Part shown: positions 1 to 9,646 of the stretch, piece after piece
Layout: each line of letters opens with the position of its first letter
How positions within the stretch are numbered: the first letter of the stretch is position 1
Source of the DNA: Pseudomonas sp. Irchel s3h14
Lineage (GTDB): Bacteria; Pseudomonadota; Gammaproteobacteria; Pseudomonadales; Pseudomonadaceae
Direction: 5' to 3'
DNA: 64,000 nucleotides
Assembly (NCBI RefSeq): GCF_900187425.1
Contig: NZ_FYDJ01000008.1
Span: 186,001-250,000 of the forward strand
Program-made: the position numbers and the translations under genes
The notes under the pieces: model-generated
Databases searched by the model: none
What the model was told of the DNA's origin: nothing
Seen by the model: the letters and a program-made list of their open reading frames with translations, nothing else

Positions 1-733
1 GGTCACCAGGGCCGTTGGACAGGAACACGCCGTCCGGCTTCAATGCCAGCGCTTCAGCCGCTGGTGTCTGTGCCGGCACCACGGTCACGCGGCAACCGCG
101 CTCGACCAGCATGCGCAGGATGTTCAGCTTGACGCCGTAGTCGTAGGCAACCACGTGGTACGGCAGCTCAGAGGCTTCGATGGTTGCGTGGCTGTCGGTT
201 TTCAAATCCCAGACAGTCGAGCGCCACTCGTATTTCTCTTTGGTGCTGACGACTTTCGCCAGGTCCATGCCTTTGAGGCCAGGAAAACCCTGAGCGGCGG
301 CGATGGCGGTTTCTTCGGAAATGTTGTCACCGGCCATGATGCAGCCGTTCTGCGCGCCTTTTTCACGCAGGATGCGCGTCAGGCGGCGAGTGTCGATACC
401 AGCGATTGCCACAACGTTGTTGGCTTTCAGGTAGTCGGACAGAGACATCGTGTTACGCCAGTTGCTCGCAACCAGTGGCAGGTCACGGATAACCAGGCCC
501 GCGGACCAGACGCGGTCGGACTCGGCGTCTTCCGGCGTGGTGCCGGTGTTACCGATGTGCGGGTAAGTCAGGGTAACAATCTGTTGGGCGTAGGAAGGAT
601 CGGTAAGGATTTCCTGATAGCCGGTCATGGCGGTGTTGAACACCACCTCTCCAACGGTCTGACCGTCGGCTCCAATGGCTTCGCCGCGAAAAATGCTGCC
701 ATCAGCAAGGGCGAGTATGGCTGGCTTAGTCAA
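1..733 (-). CDS. carA: Carbamoyl-phosphate synthase small subunit (partial)
   Basis: This is the glutaminase subunit that supplies ammonia to CarB for carbamoyl phosphate, the precursor of arginine and pyrimidines. The minus strand reads from a TTG start at 733 (protein begins TKPAILALADGSIFRGEAIG) through the conserved N-terminal CarA domain into the glutamine amidotransferase domain. It runs off the window at the FLSNGPGD motif. TTG was chosen because a GGGAGG ribosome-binding site lies just upstream (738-744) and because the family's usual N-terminus begins there. No in-frame ATG fits. The catalytic Cys of the amidotransferase domain lies outside the window. Its leader carries an attenuator-like hairpin (see 780-816). 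Confidence 0.93.
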   Translation of the reverse strand, partial: MTKPAILALADGSIFRGEAIGADGQTVGEVVFNTAMTGYQEILTDPSYAQQIVTLTYPHIGNTGTTPEDAESDRVWSAGLVIRDLPLVASNWRNTMSLSDYLKANNVVAIAGIDTRRLTRILREKGAQNGCIMAGDNISEETAIAAAQGFPGLKGMDLAKVVSTKEKYEWRSTVWDLKTDSHATIEASELPYHVVAYDYGVKLNILRMLVERGCRVTVVPAQTPAAEALALKPDGVFLSNGPGD

Positions 734-779
734 GAAGACCTCCCGTAAATAAAGCCTGAAAGGGCGATCGCAGGTTGTA

Positions 780-816
780 AAAAAGCGGAGTGACGTATGG
801 ACACGTCACCCCGCTT
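780..816 (-). terminator. Attenuator-like terminator in the carA leader
   Basis: On the minus strand AAGCGG-n-GTGACGT pairs with ACGTCAC-n-CCGCTT and is followed by a run of T, which is the form of a Rho-independent terminator. It lies about 50 bases before the carA start, so it would stop transcription before carA unless antiterminated. Attenuation has been described for carAB of Pseudomonas aeruginosa. That this hairpin acts the same way is inferred. Confidence 0.6.
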
Positions 817-944
817 CTTCACCGAATAATTCTGCGCGCTTTTAGTGGACACACTAAAGCTGTAGCTTACAGAAAAAGGCATTTTTGGTCTACCGCCAAT
901 GAGCCTTAAAGGCCGGAGAATGCGACAGGACGTCGCTTGGCGTA

Positions 945-982
945 ATAAAATCGGGCCCAAACGCTGTGTTGGAACCCGATTT
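945..982 (-). terminator. Terminator after dapB
   Basis: On the minus strand AAATCGGG (975-982) pairs with CCCGATTT (948-955) across a 19-base loop and runs into TTTATTACG. It lies just after the dapB stop and would separate dapB from carA. The rest of 734-992 is the carA leader, and no gene is seen there. Confidence 0.6.
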
Positions 983-992
983 CGGGGGCATC

Positions 993-1799
993 TTAACGCA
1001 GATCGAGCACGTCTTGCATGTCGTAAAGACCCGGCTCACGACCGTCCAGCCACAACGCAGCACGCACCGCGCCCTTGGCGAAGGTCATGCGACTGGACGC
1101 TTTATGCGTGATCTCCAGTCGCTCACCCTCACAGGCGAACAGCACCGTATGATCGCCGACCACATCACCACCGCGAACAGTGGCAAAGCCGATCGTTTCA
1201 CGCTCGCGAGCACCGGTATGGCCTTCACGACCATAGACCGCAACCTTCTGCAGATCACGATCCAACGCATTGGCGATGACTTCACCCATGCGCAGAGCCG
1301 TACCTGAAGGCGCATCGATCTTGTGCCGATGATGAGCCTCGATGATCTCGATATCCGCCTCATCACCCAGCACACGAGCAGCCATGTCGAGCAGCTTCAG
1401 CGACAGGTTTACACCGACACTGAAATTGGCCGCGAACACGATCGGAATATCCTTGCCGGCCTCGGCCAGCAACTGCTTTTGCGCGGCGTCCAACCCCGTC
1501 GTGCCGATCACCATGGCCTTACCCGCCTTACGGCAGAACGCCAGGTTTTTCAGCATGACTTCCGGAAGCGTGAAGTCGATCAGCACGTCGAACTCATCAG
1601 CCACCGCGTCCAGATTGCCGGACAGTGGAACGCCGATGCGCCCCAGCGAGGCCAGTTCACCAGCATCCACGCCAATCAGCGTGCTGCCGGGGCGTACGAT
1701 GGCTGCCGTCAGCCCGGTCAGCGGCGCGCGTTGCTGCACCGCCTCGACCAGAATCTTGCCCATGCGCCCGGCAGCGCCCATCACAGCTATACGTCGCAT
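993..1799 (-). CDS. dapB: 4-hydroxy-tetrahydrodipicolinate reductase
   Basis: DapB reduces 4-hydroxy-tetrahydrodipicolinate to tetrahydrodipicolinate with NAD(P)H in the diaminopimelate/lysine pathway. The 268-residue product has the usual family length. It begins MRRIAVMGAAGRMGK, which contains the Rossmann GxxGxxG dinucleotide loop. The substrate-site signature EAHHRHKIDAPSGTA lies at about residues 154-168. It starts 10 bases after the end of dnaJ on the same strand, so dnaJ-dapB co-transcription is likely, an arrangement common in pseudomonads. Confidence 0.97.
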   Translation of the reverse strand: MRRIAVMGAAGRMGKILVEAVQQRAPLTGLTAAIVRPGSTLIGVDAGELASLGRIGVPLSGNLDAVADEFDVLIDFTLPEVMLKNLAFCRKAGKAMVIGTTGLDAAQKQLLAEAGKDIPIVFAANFSVGVNLSLKLLDMAARVLGDEADIEIIEAHHRHKIDAPSGTALRMGEVIANALDRDLQKVAVYGREGHTGARERETIGFATVRGGDVVGDHTVLFACEGERLEITHKASSRMTFAKGAVRAALWLDGREPGLYDMQDVLDLR

Positions 1800-1808
1800 G
1801 CCGACTCC

Positions 1809-2933
1809 TTACAAATCGCCGAAGAAGCGCTTCACGCCTTCGAACCAACCCGTGGTTTTAGGCGAATGACTGTTGTCATCTGCCAGCGAGCTACGGAACT
1901 CTTCCAGCAGTTCACGCTGACGACGCCCCAGATTGACAGGGGTTTCGACCGCCACTCGGCACATCAAGTCACCAGCACCGCCGCCGCGCACTGGCGCAAC
2001 GCCCTTGCCGCGAACACGGAACTGCTTGCCGGTCTGAGTCCCTTCAGGGATTTTCAGTTTGACTCGACCATCAAGGGTCGGAATCTCCAGCTCGCCACCC
2101 AGCGCAGCATCGACAAAACTGATTGGCACTTCGCAGAACAGGTGCTTGCCGTCGCGCTGGAAGATCGCGTGCTCACGCACGTTGATCACCACATACAGGT
2201 CGCCAGTCGGACCACCCTGAGCCCCCGCCTCGCCTTCGCCGGACAGACGAATGCGGTCACCGGTATCGACACCGGCCGGCACTTTCACCGAGAGGGTCTT
2301 GTACTCTTCGACACGACCTTGACCGTCGCACGAGTCGCACGGATCGGAAATGATCTTGCCCTGGCCATGGCAGCGCGGGCACGTCTGCTGCACCGAGAAA
2401 AAGCCCTGCTGCATACGGACTTGACCGATACCGCCACACGTCGGGCAAGTGATCGGCGAGGAGCCTTTCTTGGCACCCGAACCGTCGCACGGCTTGCAGT
2501 TGACCAATGTCGGAACACGGATATTCACGGTTGTACCGCGCACCGCTTCTTCCAGATTCAGTTCCAGGGTGTAACGCAGGTCGCTGCCGCGCTGAGCGCC
2601 GCCACGAGAACCGCCGCGACCGCCGCCGAAGAAGTCACTGAAGACATCACCAAAGATGTCGGAGAAGTTCTGACCGCCAAACCCCGCACCGCCGCCACCC
2701 ATGCTTGGGTCGACACCGGCATGACCGTACTGGTCGTACGCCGCGCGCTTGCTGGAATCGGACAGCACTTCGTAGGCCTCGTTGGCCTCCTTGAACATAT
2801 CTTCCGACGCTTTGTCATCGGGATTACGGTCCGGGTGGTGCTTCATCGCCAGGCGACGGTAGGCCTTTTTCAGGTCTGCTTCGCTTGAGCCACGCTCAAC
2901 ACCCAATACTTCGTAATAGTCACGCTTTGCCAT
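1809..2933 (-). CDS. dnaJ: Chaperone DnaJ (Hsp40)
   Basis: DnaJ is the co-chaperone that delivers unfolded proteins to DnaK and stimulates its ATPase. The product is 374 residues from MAKRDYYEVLGV. The J domain has the HPD motif (MKHHPDRNP), followed by a Gly/Phe-rich linker at about residues 70-115. Four CxxCxGxG zinc motifs follow (CKPCDGSG, CPTCGGIG, CPRCHGQG, CDSCDGQG), then the C-terminal substrate-binding domains. An open frame extends 30 codons further upstream, but MAKRDYYEVLG is the conserved N-terminus. It follows dnaK after a 297-base gap. Confidence 0.98.
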   Translation of the reverse strand: MAKRDYYEVLGVERGSSEADLKKAYRRLAMKHHPDRNPDDKASEDMFKEANEAYEVLSDSSKRAAYDQYGHAGVDPSMGGGGAGFGGQNFSDIFGDVFSDFFGGGRGGSRGGAQRGSDLRYTLELNLEEAVRGTTVNIRVPTLVNCKPCDGSGAKKGSSPITCPTCGGIGQVRMQQGFFSVQQTCPRCHGQGKIISDPCDSCDGQGRVEEYKTLSVKVPAGVDTGDRIRLSGEGEAGAQGGPTGDLYVVINVREHAIFQRDGKHLFCEVPISFVDAALGGELEIPTLDGRVKLKIPEGTQTGKQFRVRGKGVAPVRGGGAGDLMCRVAVETPVNLGRRQRELLEEFRSSLADDNSHSPKTTGWFEGVKRFFGDL

Positions 2934-3159
2934 AAGTCTTTGCACTCTTAAGGACGTTCGGCAAACCTCTCCTGAGCCTTGCCAAACTCGTTGAGCCCCA
3001 ATACAGGCCCGGACCCAACTCACGTCAATTCAACGATCCTGGTCTTTGATTCGATGCGGTACTTTCGGCTCGAAAAGCAGGAGCATTCCCGGCCATACCA
3101 TCAGCACCCGAGCGTTGTCGCATGCTGTAAAAATTCGCTAACTCCAGACACGCCAACGC

Positions 3160-3182
3160 GGGAGCAAGCCCCCGCGCGGCGA
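3160..3182. terminator. Hairpin between dnaK and dnaJ
   Basis: GCGGG-n-CCCGC forms a short GC-rich hairpin in the 297-base gap 2934-3230, with no convincing T-run. It may attenuate transcription from dnaK into dnaJ. Nothing else was recognised in this gap, and no sigma-32-type promoter was found for dnaJ. Confidence 0.3.
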
Positions 3183-3230
3183 CATCCTACCAGTCACTGC
3201 CTAAAGGCAGTCAACCGGCCGACCAACAAC

Positions 3231-5147
<1,917 letters not shown>

Positions 5148-5226
5148 GTTCACTCTCCCGAAACTTTGGATTTGGTTGCCGCAGCAGTGGTGGCTAACTG
5201 CGGTAGCACTTAAACGCTTGACTTCT

Positions 5227-5254
5227 AAATGGGGGCCTTGCGGCTAATTTCAAG
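5227..5254 (-). promoter_or_regulatory. Sigma-32-like heat-shock promoter before dnaK
   Basis: On the minus strand CTTGAA (5249-5254), a 14-base spacer and CCCCATTT (5227-5234) match the RpoH consensus CTTGAA-N13/14-CCCCATnT. The -35 element overlaps the grpE stop codon, so dnaK can be induced separately from grpE. Confidence 0.75.
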
Positions 5255-5816
5255 CCTGCTCGTCAATCGAAGGCGAAACCGGCGCCGGAGCCTTGCTGAC
5301 CACGACCATGGCCGGGCGCAGCAGGCGACCGTTGAGCTGGTAGCCCTTCTGGAACACCTTGAGCACGCTGTTCGGCTCGACGTCTGCGCTTTCCTGCATG
5401 GCCATTGCCTGATGCTGAACGGCGTTGAACGGTTCGCCATGCGGATCGATCGCTTCCAGCTGATAACGCTTCAGGGTGTCCTGGAACATTTTCAGGGTCA
5501 GCTCGATGCCTTCGCGCATTGGACGGATGCTTTCGTCATCCGGGCTGGACAACTCCAGACCACGCTCCAGGCTGTCGATGATCGGCAACAAGTCACCGGC
5601 GAATTTCTCCAGTGCGAACTTGTGAGCCTTTTCTACATCCTGCTCGGCGCGACGGCGGACGTTCTGCAGATCAGCCGCTACACGCAAAGCCTGATCATGA
5701 GCGCCAGCCAATTGCTCTTCGAGCACTTGAACACGAGCCGCCAGTTCATCACCCGAATCCTGGGCAGCCTGATCGGCGTCTAGATTTTGCGTATCCACTG
5801 TCTGTTCGTCAGCCAT
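5250..5816 (-). CDS. grpE: Nucleotide exchange factor GrpE
   Basis: GrpE releases ADP from DnaK to reset the Hsp70 cycle. The 188-residue product has an acidic N-terminus, a long coiled-coil helix (about residues 25-70) and the C-terminal beta domain with the GrpE-like stretch GEPFNAVQHQAMAM and LQKGYQLNGR-type sequence near residues 160-172. It lies just upstream of dnaK and ends inside the dnaK promoter. A sigma-32-like promoter precedes it. Confidence 0.96.
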   Translation of the reverse strand: MADEQTVDTQNLDADQAAQDSGDELAARVQVLEEQLAGAHDQALRVAADLQNVRRRAEQDVEKAHKFALEKFAGDLLPIIDSLERGLELSSPDDESIRPMREGIELTLKMFQDTLKRYQLEAIDPHGEPFNAVQHQAMAMQESADVEPNSVLKVFQKGYQLNGRLLRPAMVVVSKAPAPVSPSIDEQA

Positions 5817-5869
5817 AGATTTCTCCTTTCAATATCGTCCGCGAGCTCAACTCGCGCTTCTGCCCAGCT

Positions 5870-5897
5870 ATATGGGGCCGCAAAATTCAGCTTCAAG
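5870..5897 (-). promoter_or_regulatory. Sigma-32-like heat-shock promoter before grpE
   Basis: On the minus strand CTTGAA (5892-5897), a 14-base spacer and CCCCATAT (5870-5877) closely match the heat-shock sigma factor consensus. It lies about 55 bases before the grpE start, in the divergent grpE/recN gap. Confidence 0.8.
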
Positions 5898-6057
5898 GGG
5901 CGCTGATTTATTAACCCTACAAAAAACAGCTGCATTGTCATTCCCGGGCGCACTAAGGATTTCGTCGGATCAAGCAAATAGAGCTAAGGGAGGGCATTGT
6001 CAGCCAGAAACAAAACACTGTATAAATAACCAGACCTAAAGCCTGGGAGCGGCCTTT

Positions 6058-7731
6058 ATGCTGGTGCACCTGTCCGTACATAACTACGCCATCGTTGAAC
6101 ATCTCGATCTCGAACTCGATCGCGGGATGAGCGTGATCACTGGGGAAACCGGCGCCGGCAAGTCGATCATGCTCGACGCCCTCGGCCTGACCCTGGGTGA
6201 TCGCGCCGACAGCGGCGTGGTCCGTCCCGGCGCCGACAAGGCCGATATCCTGGCAACCTTCGACCTGGTCGATATTCCGGAAGCCAGCGCCTGGCTGGCC
6301 GAGCGTGACCTGGAGAGCGATGGCCCGTGCATCCTGCGCCGGGTGATCACCGCTGAAGGACGCTCGCGTGGCTACATCAACGGCACGCCCTGCCCCCTCG
6401 GCGACCTCAAAGCCCTGGGTGAACTGCTGATCGATATCCACAGCCAGCATGAACATCAATCCCTGCTCAAGACCGACACGCACCGCCGCCTGCTCGACGA
6501 GTACGCAGGTGCAACAGACCTTGCCCGTCAGGTACACCTGGCCGCCCAACGCTGGCGCCAGACCCGCCAGGAACTTGAACGCCTTTCCAACTCCGGCGAC
6601 GAGCAGCGCGCTCGCCATCAATTGCTCAGTTATCAACTCGAAGAGCTGGAAAACCTCGGCCTCGGCGAAAACGAGCTGGAGCAGCTGGAACAGGAACACA
6701 AGAACCTGACCAATGCCGAAACCCTGCTGGGCATTTGCCGGCAAGTGGTCGAGCAATGCAGCGAAAGTGATTCCGGGAATGTGCTGAACGCCCTCACCGC
6801 CAGCCTCAATCGCCTTTCGAGCGTCAACAATTCGATTGGGGCCCTGGGTGAAGCCAGCAGCCTGCTGACCAGTGCACAGATCCAGGTCGAAGAAGCCGTG
6901 GGAGAACTGAATCGCTTCCTTGATAATTTCGATGCTGATCCAGCGCGTCTTCAGTACCTGGAGGAACGCCTTGATGCGATCTATACCATGGCGCGCAAAC
7001 ACCGCATCCAGCCGACCGAAGTGGCTGAGATGCAGCAGCGCTTGCTGGATGAAATCGAAACCCTGAATGCCAACGACGAATCCATCGAGCGACTGAGCGA
7101 TGAACTGGCCTCCTATGCCCGTCATTATCAAGAGAAGGCTCGCGAGCTGAGCGATTTGCGCCATCAGGCCTCGAACAGCCTAGCCAGCGCCGTGGAGCAT
7201 GAAATCCAGCGACTGGGCATGCCCGGCGGGCGCTTCACTATCGAGCTGCGCCCCAACAGTAGCGATGAACTGCTACCCAATGGCCTTGAGCAGGTAGAGC
7301 TGCTGGTGAGTGCTAACCCGGGCCAACCTTTGAAAGCACTGGCAAAAGTGGCATCCGGCGGCGAATTGTCACGGATCAGCCTGGCGATTCAGGTGATCAC
7401 CGCGCAGACCTCCCGCGTACCGACCCTGGTGTTCGACGAAGTGGACGTGGGCATCGGTGGTCCGACCGCCGAAATCGTAGGCCAATTGCTGCGTCGACTT
7501 GGAGAGCGCGGACAGGTATTGACGGTAACTCACTTGCCGCAAGTAGCAGCGCAGGGACATCAACATCTATTCGTACACAAAGTGCGCGGCGAAGATGCCA
7601 CTCACACAGCCGTCTCCAAGCTGAGCAAGAACGATCGTGTCGAAGAAGTGGCGCGGATGCTGGGAGGCATCGACCTTACAAAGGAATCTCTGGCTCACGC
7701 CAGGAAAATGGTCGTCACCGCGAAAATTTAA
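6058..7731 (+). CDS. recN: DNA repair protein RecN
   Basis: RecN is an SMC-like ATPase that acts early in double-strand-break repair. The 557-residue product has the normal length. The Walker A motif GETGAGKS lies near residue 31, coiled-coil arms span about residues 155-370, and the ABC signature ASGGELSRISLA is followed by Walker B TLVFDEVDVGIGG. It starts MLVHLSVHNYAIVEHL, typical of RecN, and is divergent from grpE. Confidence 0.97.
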   Translation: MLVHLSVHNYAIVEHLDLELDRGMSVITGETGAGKSIMLDALGLTLGDRADSGVVRPGADKADILATFDLVDIPEASAWLAERDLESDGPCILRRVITAEGRSRGYINGTPCPLGDLKALGELLIDIHSQHEHQSLLKTDTHRRLLDEYAGATDLARQVHLAAQRWRQTRQELERLSNSGDEQRARHQLLSYQLEELENLGLGENELEQLEQEHKNLTNAETLLGICRQVVEQCSESDSGNVLNALTASLNRLSSVNNSIGALGEASSLLTSAQIQVEEAVGELNRFLDNFDADPARLQYLEERLDAIYTMARKHRIQPTEVAEMQQRLLDEIETLNANDESIERLSDELASYARHYQEKARELSDLRHQASNSLASAVEHEIQRLGMPGGRFTIELRPNSSDELLPNGLEQVELLVSANPGQPLKALAKVASGGELSRISLAIQVITAQTSRVPTLVFDEVDVGIGGPTAEIVGQLLRRLGERGQVLTVTHLPQVAAQGHQHLFVHKVRGEDATHTAVSKLSKNDRVEEVARMLGGIDLTKESLAHARKMVVTAKI

Positions 7732-7746
7732 GACCGGCAGAAAGCA

Positions 7747-7772
7747 CGAAGGCGACCCTGGGGTCGCCTTCG
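7747..7772. terminator. Bidirectional terminator between recN and fur
   Basis: CGAAGGCGACCC pairs perfectly with GGGTCGCCTTCG around a TG loop in the convergent recN/fur gap. A second small palindrome, CGCGAACTT-type, follows at about 7780-7798. Confidence 0.7.
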
Positions 7773-7806
7773 CTCGTTTCGCGAACCTTAAGTTCGCGCG
7801 ACATGC

Positions 7807-8211
7807 TTACTTTTTCTTGCGTACGTACAGCACAAGGTTGTGATCAACCATCTCGAAGCCATACTTGTCGACGATTGCCTTCTGCAGTCGCTCGATTTCT
7901 TCGTCGAAGAATTCGATCACTTCACTGGTCTCGACGTTGACCATATGGTCGTGATGCTTGCCGTCGTCCAGCTCGAAGACCGCATGGCCCCCGTCGAAGT
8001 TGTGCCGCACCACAAGGCCAGCTGCCTCGAACTGGGTCAGGACACGGTAAACCGTGGCCAGACCGACGTCCTCACCAGCTTCCATCAGCGCCTTGTAGAC
8101 GTCCTCGGCACTCATGTGGCGTTGCTCGGCGGAATCGAGCATTTGCAGAATTTTGACCCGTGGAAGGGTCACTTTGAGGCCGGCTTTGCGTAGTTCGCTA
8201 TTTTCAACCAT
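7807..8211 (-). CDS. fur: Ferric uptake regulator Fur
   Basis: Fur is the Fe(II)-responsive repressor of iron uptake. The 134-residue product is the normal Pseudomonas length. The N-terminal winged helix (LRKAGLKVTLPRVKILQML, ATVYRVLTQFEAAGLV) is followed by the metal-binding stretch DGKHHDHMVN and a dimerisation domain. It is divergent from bamE across 97 bases, as in other pseudomonads. Confidence 0.98.
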   Translation of the reverse strand: MVENSELRKAGLKVTLPRVKILQMLDSAEQRHMSAEDVYKALMEAGEDVGLATVYRVLTQFEAAGLVVRHNFDGGHAVFELDDGKHHDHMVNVETSEVIEFFDEEIERLQKAIVDKYGFEMVDHNLVLYVRKKK

Positions 8212-8308
8212 GGTCAGCTTTCTCGCGATGCTGCTTCGCAGCTTCTCTTAATGCGGGTATGATCGGCGTTTACGTTGTCCCAGCCAAGATAGTGGAAGTC
8301 GCCCACCG

Positions 8309-8836
8309 ATGCAAAACACCAAGCTCTTGCTAACCAGTTTCACCTTTGTGGGACTGCTCGCACTCGCCGGTTGTTCATTCCCCGGGGTTTACAAAATCGA
8401 CATCCAGCAGGGCAATGTCGTCACGCAGGACATGATAGACCAGTTACGCCCGGGAATGACCCGCAAGCAAGTACGGTTTATCATGGGCAACCCTCTGTTG
8501 ACTGACACGTTCCATGCCGATCGCTGGGATTATCTGTACAGCCTGCAACCGGGTGGCGGTGAACGCCAACAGGAACGCATTAGCGTTATCTTCAACCCAA
8601 ATGACCAGCTTGTCAGCCTCTCTGGTGATTTCATGCCAGGCGTGAGCCGCGACGAAGCCATTCTCGGCAAGGACAGCGGCACTACAGTTGCTGCGCCAGC
8701 AGAAAACGTCGAGAAGCCGAAACCAGAAAAACCGGTCAAGCCAGGTTCGTTGCTGGACCAGATCCAGAAGGACGTCGACGGTGTAGAAACCGTTCCAGTC
8801 CCGACTCCAGAACCTCTGGAAACCTCGCCGCAATAA
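8309..8836 (+). CDS. bamE: Outer-membrane assembly lipoprotein BamE (OmlA/SmpA)
   Basis: BamE is a small lipoprotein of the BAM complex that inserts beta-barrel proteins into the outer membrane. The 175-residue product has a lipoprotein signal with lipobox LALAGC (Cys22). The SmpA/OmlA fold follows, with LRPGMTRKQVRFIMGNPLL and WDYLYSLQPGGG. A Pro/Lys-rich, probably disordered C-terminal tail (about residues 125-175) is longer than in E. coli. In Pseudomonas this gene (omlA) commonly lies divergent from fur. Confidence 0.93.
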   Translation: MQNTKLLLTSFTFVGLLALAGCSFPGVYKIDIQQGNVVTQDMIDQLRPGMTRKQVRFIMGNPLLTDTFHADRWDYLYSLQPGGGERQQERISVIFNPNDQLVSLSGDFMPGVSRDEAILGKDSGTTVAAPAENVEKPKPEKPVKPGSLLDQIQKDVDGVETVPVPTPEPLETSPQ

Positions 8837-8845
8837 TTTGCGACG

Positions 8846-8880
8846 CAATAAAAAACCCGGCATGTCCGGGTTTTTTATTG
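8846..8880 (+). terminator. Terminator after bamE
   Basis: AAAAACCCGG pairs with CCGGGTTTTT around CATGT, giving a strong Rho-independent terminator. The symmetric A and T tracts let it also serve rnfH on the other strand. Confidence 0.85.
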
Positions 8881-8897
8881 TCCAGCGCTTGAGCGAA

Positions 8898-9212
8898 TCA
8901 CTGATTCCGGGTTTTGGCCTCAGCGGCCTTGGCTGCGCGTAACCGACGAACCTCTTTCGGATCAGCCAGCAATGGCCGGTATATCTCGATGCGATCTCCA
9001 GCCTGGACAGGATGCTTGTCCGGATCAGCGATCACTTTGCCGAAGATTCCTACCGGGCAACCGGCCAGATCCAACTCCGCAAACGCCTCGCCGACACCTG
9101 ACATCAGCAAAGCCGCCCGCACGGTTGTTCCTGCCGGTACCGACACCGACAGGAGCACCTGACGCTCAATGGCGGCATACACCACCTCAACGTCAATCAC
9201 GGCCTCAACCAT
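8898..9212 (-). CDS. rnfH: RnfH family (UPF0125) protein
   Basis: This is a small ubiquitin-fold protein of the RnfH family whose function is not well established. The 104-residue product from MVEAVIDVEVVYA contains the family stretch CPVGIFGKVIADPDKHPVQAGDRIEIYRPL, read in two parts. A longer open frame upstream has no similarity, and the chosen ATG overlaps the ratA stop by 8 bases. That overlap matches the conserved ratA-rnfH pairing. Confidence 0.9.
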   Translation of the reverse strand: MVEAVIDVEVVYAAIERQVLLSVSVPAGTTVRAALLMSGVGEAFAELDLAGCPVGIFGKVIADPDKHPVQAGDRIEIYRPLLADPKEVRRLRAAKAAEAKTRNQ

Positions 9213-9639
9213 GCATCTGTTTGGCGCGCTGGCAGAAGGCATCCACCAGCGTATTGGCCGCCTGATTGAACAACGGCCCCAGGGTCGCGCGGATAATCGG
9301 ACCGGCGTAATCGAACGACAGGTCCAGACTGATCTTGCAGGCTTTCTCGCCCAACGGTTTGAACACCCAGACACCATGCAGTTGATTGAACGGGCCTTCC
9401 TCGAGGTTCATCTCGATCGAATGCCCAGGCACCAGCGTGTTGCGCGTTACGAAATGCTGACTGAGACCGCCCTTGGCCACGCCGACGCTAGCGCGCATAT
9501 GCTCAGGAGAACTCTCCAGGACTTCGGCCGATGAGCACCACGGCAGAAATTCCGGGTAACGCGCCACGTCGTTGACCAGGTCATACAGCGCTTGTGCCGG
9601 ATACGGCAGCAGGGCCGAACGTTGAATGTGTGTCGTCAT
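9205..9639 (-). CDS. ratA: RatA-type START-like protein (type II toxin family)
   Basis: This is a SRPBCC/START-fold protein of the RatA/Coq10 family. RatA of E. coli was reported to bind 50S subunits, while other members bind coenzyme Q. The 144-residue product begins MTTHIQRSALLPYPAQALYDLV and has RYPEFLPWCSSAEVL, typical of the family. The start 10 codons inside the open frame is the conserved one. It overlaps rnfH downstream and starts 7 bases after the transporter gene ends. Confidence 0.9.
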   Translation of the reverse strand: MTTHIQRSALLPYPAQALYDLVNDVARYPEFLPWCSSAEVLESSPEHMRASVGVAKGGLSQHFVTRNTLVPGHSIEMNLEEGPFNQLHGVWVFKPLGEKACKISLDLSFDYAGPIIRATLGPLFNQAANTLVDAFCQRAKQMHG

Positions 9640-9646
9640 GTCAGCG

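Noticed and set aside
1323..2888. 521-codon open frame opposite dnaJ and dapB
   Set aside because: It crosses two well-supported genes on the other strand and has shadow-type composition rich in His, Arg and Gln.
5953..7164. 403-codon open frame opposite recN
   Set aside because: It is an antisense shadow of RecN, which has intact Walker motifs and the correct length.
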